Origin: Maridesulfovibrio sp.
Lineage (GTDB): Bacteria > Desulfobacterota > Desulfovibrionia > Desulfovibrionales > Desulfovibrionaceae
NCBI RefSeq assembly: GCF_963676065.1
Contig: NZ_OY780933.1
Location: 434,001 to 498,000 of the forward strand
Length of the DNA stretch: 64,000 nucleotides
Direction: 5' to 3'
Position numbers and translations under genes: made by a program. The notes under the pieces were generated by a model, which saw nothing but the letters and a program-made list of their open reading frames with translations, was not told the origin of the DNA and ran no database searches. Of the stretch, positions 63,803 to 64,000 are shown piece after piece (position 1 is the stretch's first letter; each line of letters starts with the position of its first letter).

Positions 63803-64000
63803 TTAAGCTTCCCTCAATTCTTCTATCAACCTTTGTAAATCTCCAGCCTGTTTGGCTAAATCTGTGATAGCTTCTGTTGCCTGACTCATTGTAACACTTG
63901 TTTCGGACGAAATATTGCTTATCTTCTCAGTATGCTGTGCAATCTCTTCTGAAGTAGAAGCCTGCTGTTCAGAGGCGGTGGCAATGGCATTAATCTGATC
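63803..64000 (-). CDS. Methyl-accepting chemotaxis protein, C-terminal end (cut by window edge)
   Basis: The last 65 residues of a chemoreceptor whose start lies outside the window. The minus-strand frame is open from base 64000 to a TAA at 63803-63805. It reads INAIATASEQQASTSEEIAQ and then ends in LAKQAGDLQRLIEELREA, which is the second methylation helix and the C-terminal end of an MCP signalling domain. The Q/E pairs in SEQQASTSEEI are likely methylation sites. It has no start codon in view, so the sensor type is unknown. Confidence 0.88.
   Translation of the reverse strand, partial: DQINAIATASEQQASTSEEIAQHTEKISNISSETSVTMSQATEAITDLAKQAGDLQRLIEELREA

Noticed and set aside
1..64000. CRISPR arrays, tRNA or rRNA genes, insertion sequences, phage or integrase genes
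   Set aside because: I looked for short regular repeats, cloverleaf-like segments and transposase or integrase motifs and saw none that could be supported. A dedicated tRNA or repeat search would be decisive.

Overview
The window most resembles a chromosome segment of a marine, Desulfovibrio-like (Desulfovibrionales) bacterium. This is inferred from gene content only: a NhaB antiporter and a complete Na+-NQR point to a sodium economy, and multi-PAS kinases, TRAP transport and a universal-stress/TauE/PEP-synthase-like cluster are typical of that group. There are no rRNA or tRNA genes, CRISPR arrays, insertion sequences or phage genes. Two genes are cut by the edges: nhaB at the left and a chemoreceptor at the right.

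Region 1 (1-6057, + strand): the 3' end of nhaB, a five-PAS histidine kinase, and a response regulator-PAS-GGDEF-EAL protein. Region 2 (6097-22610): a type II secretion island. One long minus-strand run carries a DUF4177-like exported protein, gspH, gspI, a PDZ lipoprotein, gspG, gspJ, gspK, gspL, a gspM-like gene fused to an NMT1/SsuA-type solute-binding domain, gspC, gspD, gspE, gspF, then an exported tyrosine-phosphatase-like protein and a DsbA-like lipoprotein. A cysteine-rich thaumatin-like exported protein is divergently transcribed at the head. The two cysteine-rich exported proteins look like candidate cargo and the DsbA-like protein a candidate folding partner. No prepilin peptidase is present. 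A small thioesterase gene follows (22729-23118).

Region 3 (23395-33568, + strand): a membrane histidine kinase and an NtrC-type sigma54 activator, a terminator, three copies of a 17-bp dyad, a sigma54-type promoter, and an apparent operon of a universal stress protein, a TauE/SafE exporter, a TIGR02186-like protein, a PEP-synthase-like protein without the usual PEP-binding barrel, a single-domain response regulator and two more Usp-like proteins. Region 4 (33780-35643): a dihydrouridine synthase and a class I glutamine amidotransferase. Region 5 (35755-43432, - strand): nqrABCDEF, apbE, nqrM and a small ferritin-like helical protein. Region 6 (43705-47912): an MFS exporter, a DUF362 ferredoxin-like protein and a small lipoprotein, separated by gene-poor stretches. 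Region 7 (48178-53776): a LuxR-type response regulator and two paralogous 7TMR-DISM kinases. One is a complete hybrid kinase. The other lacks the phospho-accepting histidine. The two loci share a 224-bp almost identical repeat.

Region 8 (53990-63496): a metallo-beta-lactamase-fold hydrolase divergent from a LacI-type regulator, with LacI-like operators in front of both, then a DctP-DctQ-DctM TRAP transporter, a glycerophosphodiester phosphodiesterase and a 1000-residue membrane protein with a possible PHP-like motif. This looks like one regulon for uptake and hydrolysis of a phosphodiester-like solute. The strongest candidates for undescribed biology are the GspM-solute-binding fusion, the sigma54-controlled stress operon with its three-site enhancer, the histidine-less kinase with its homogenised repeat, and the TRAP-phosphodiesterase regulon.
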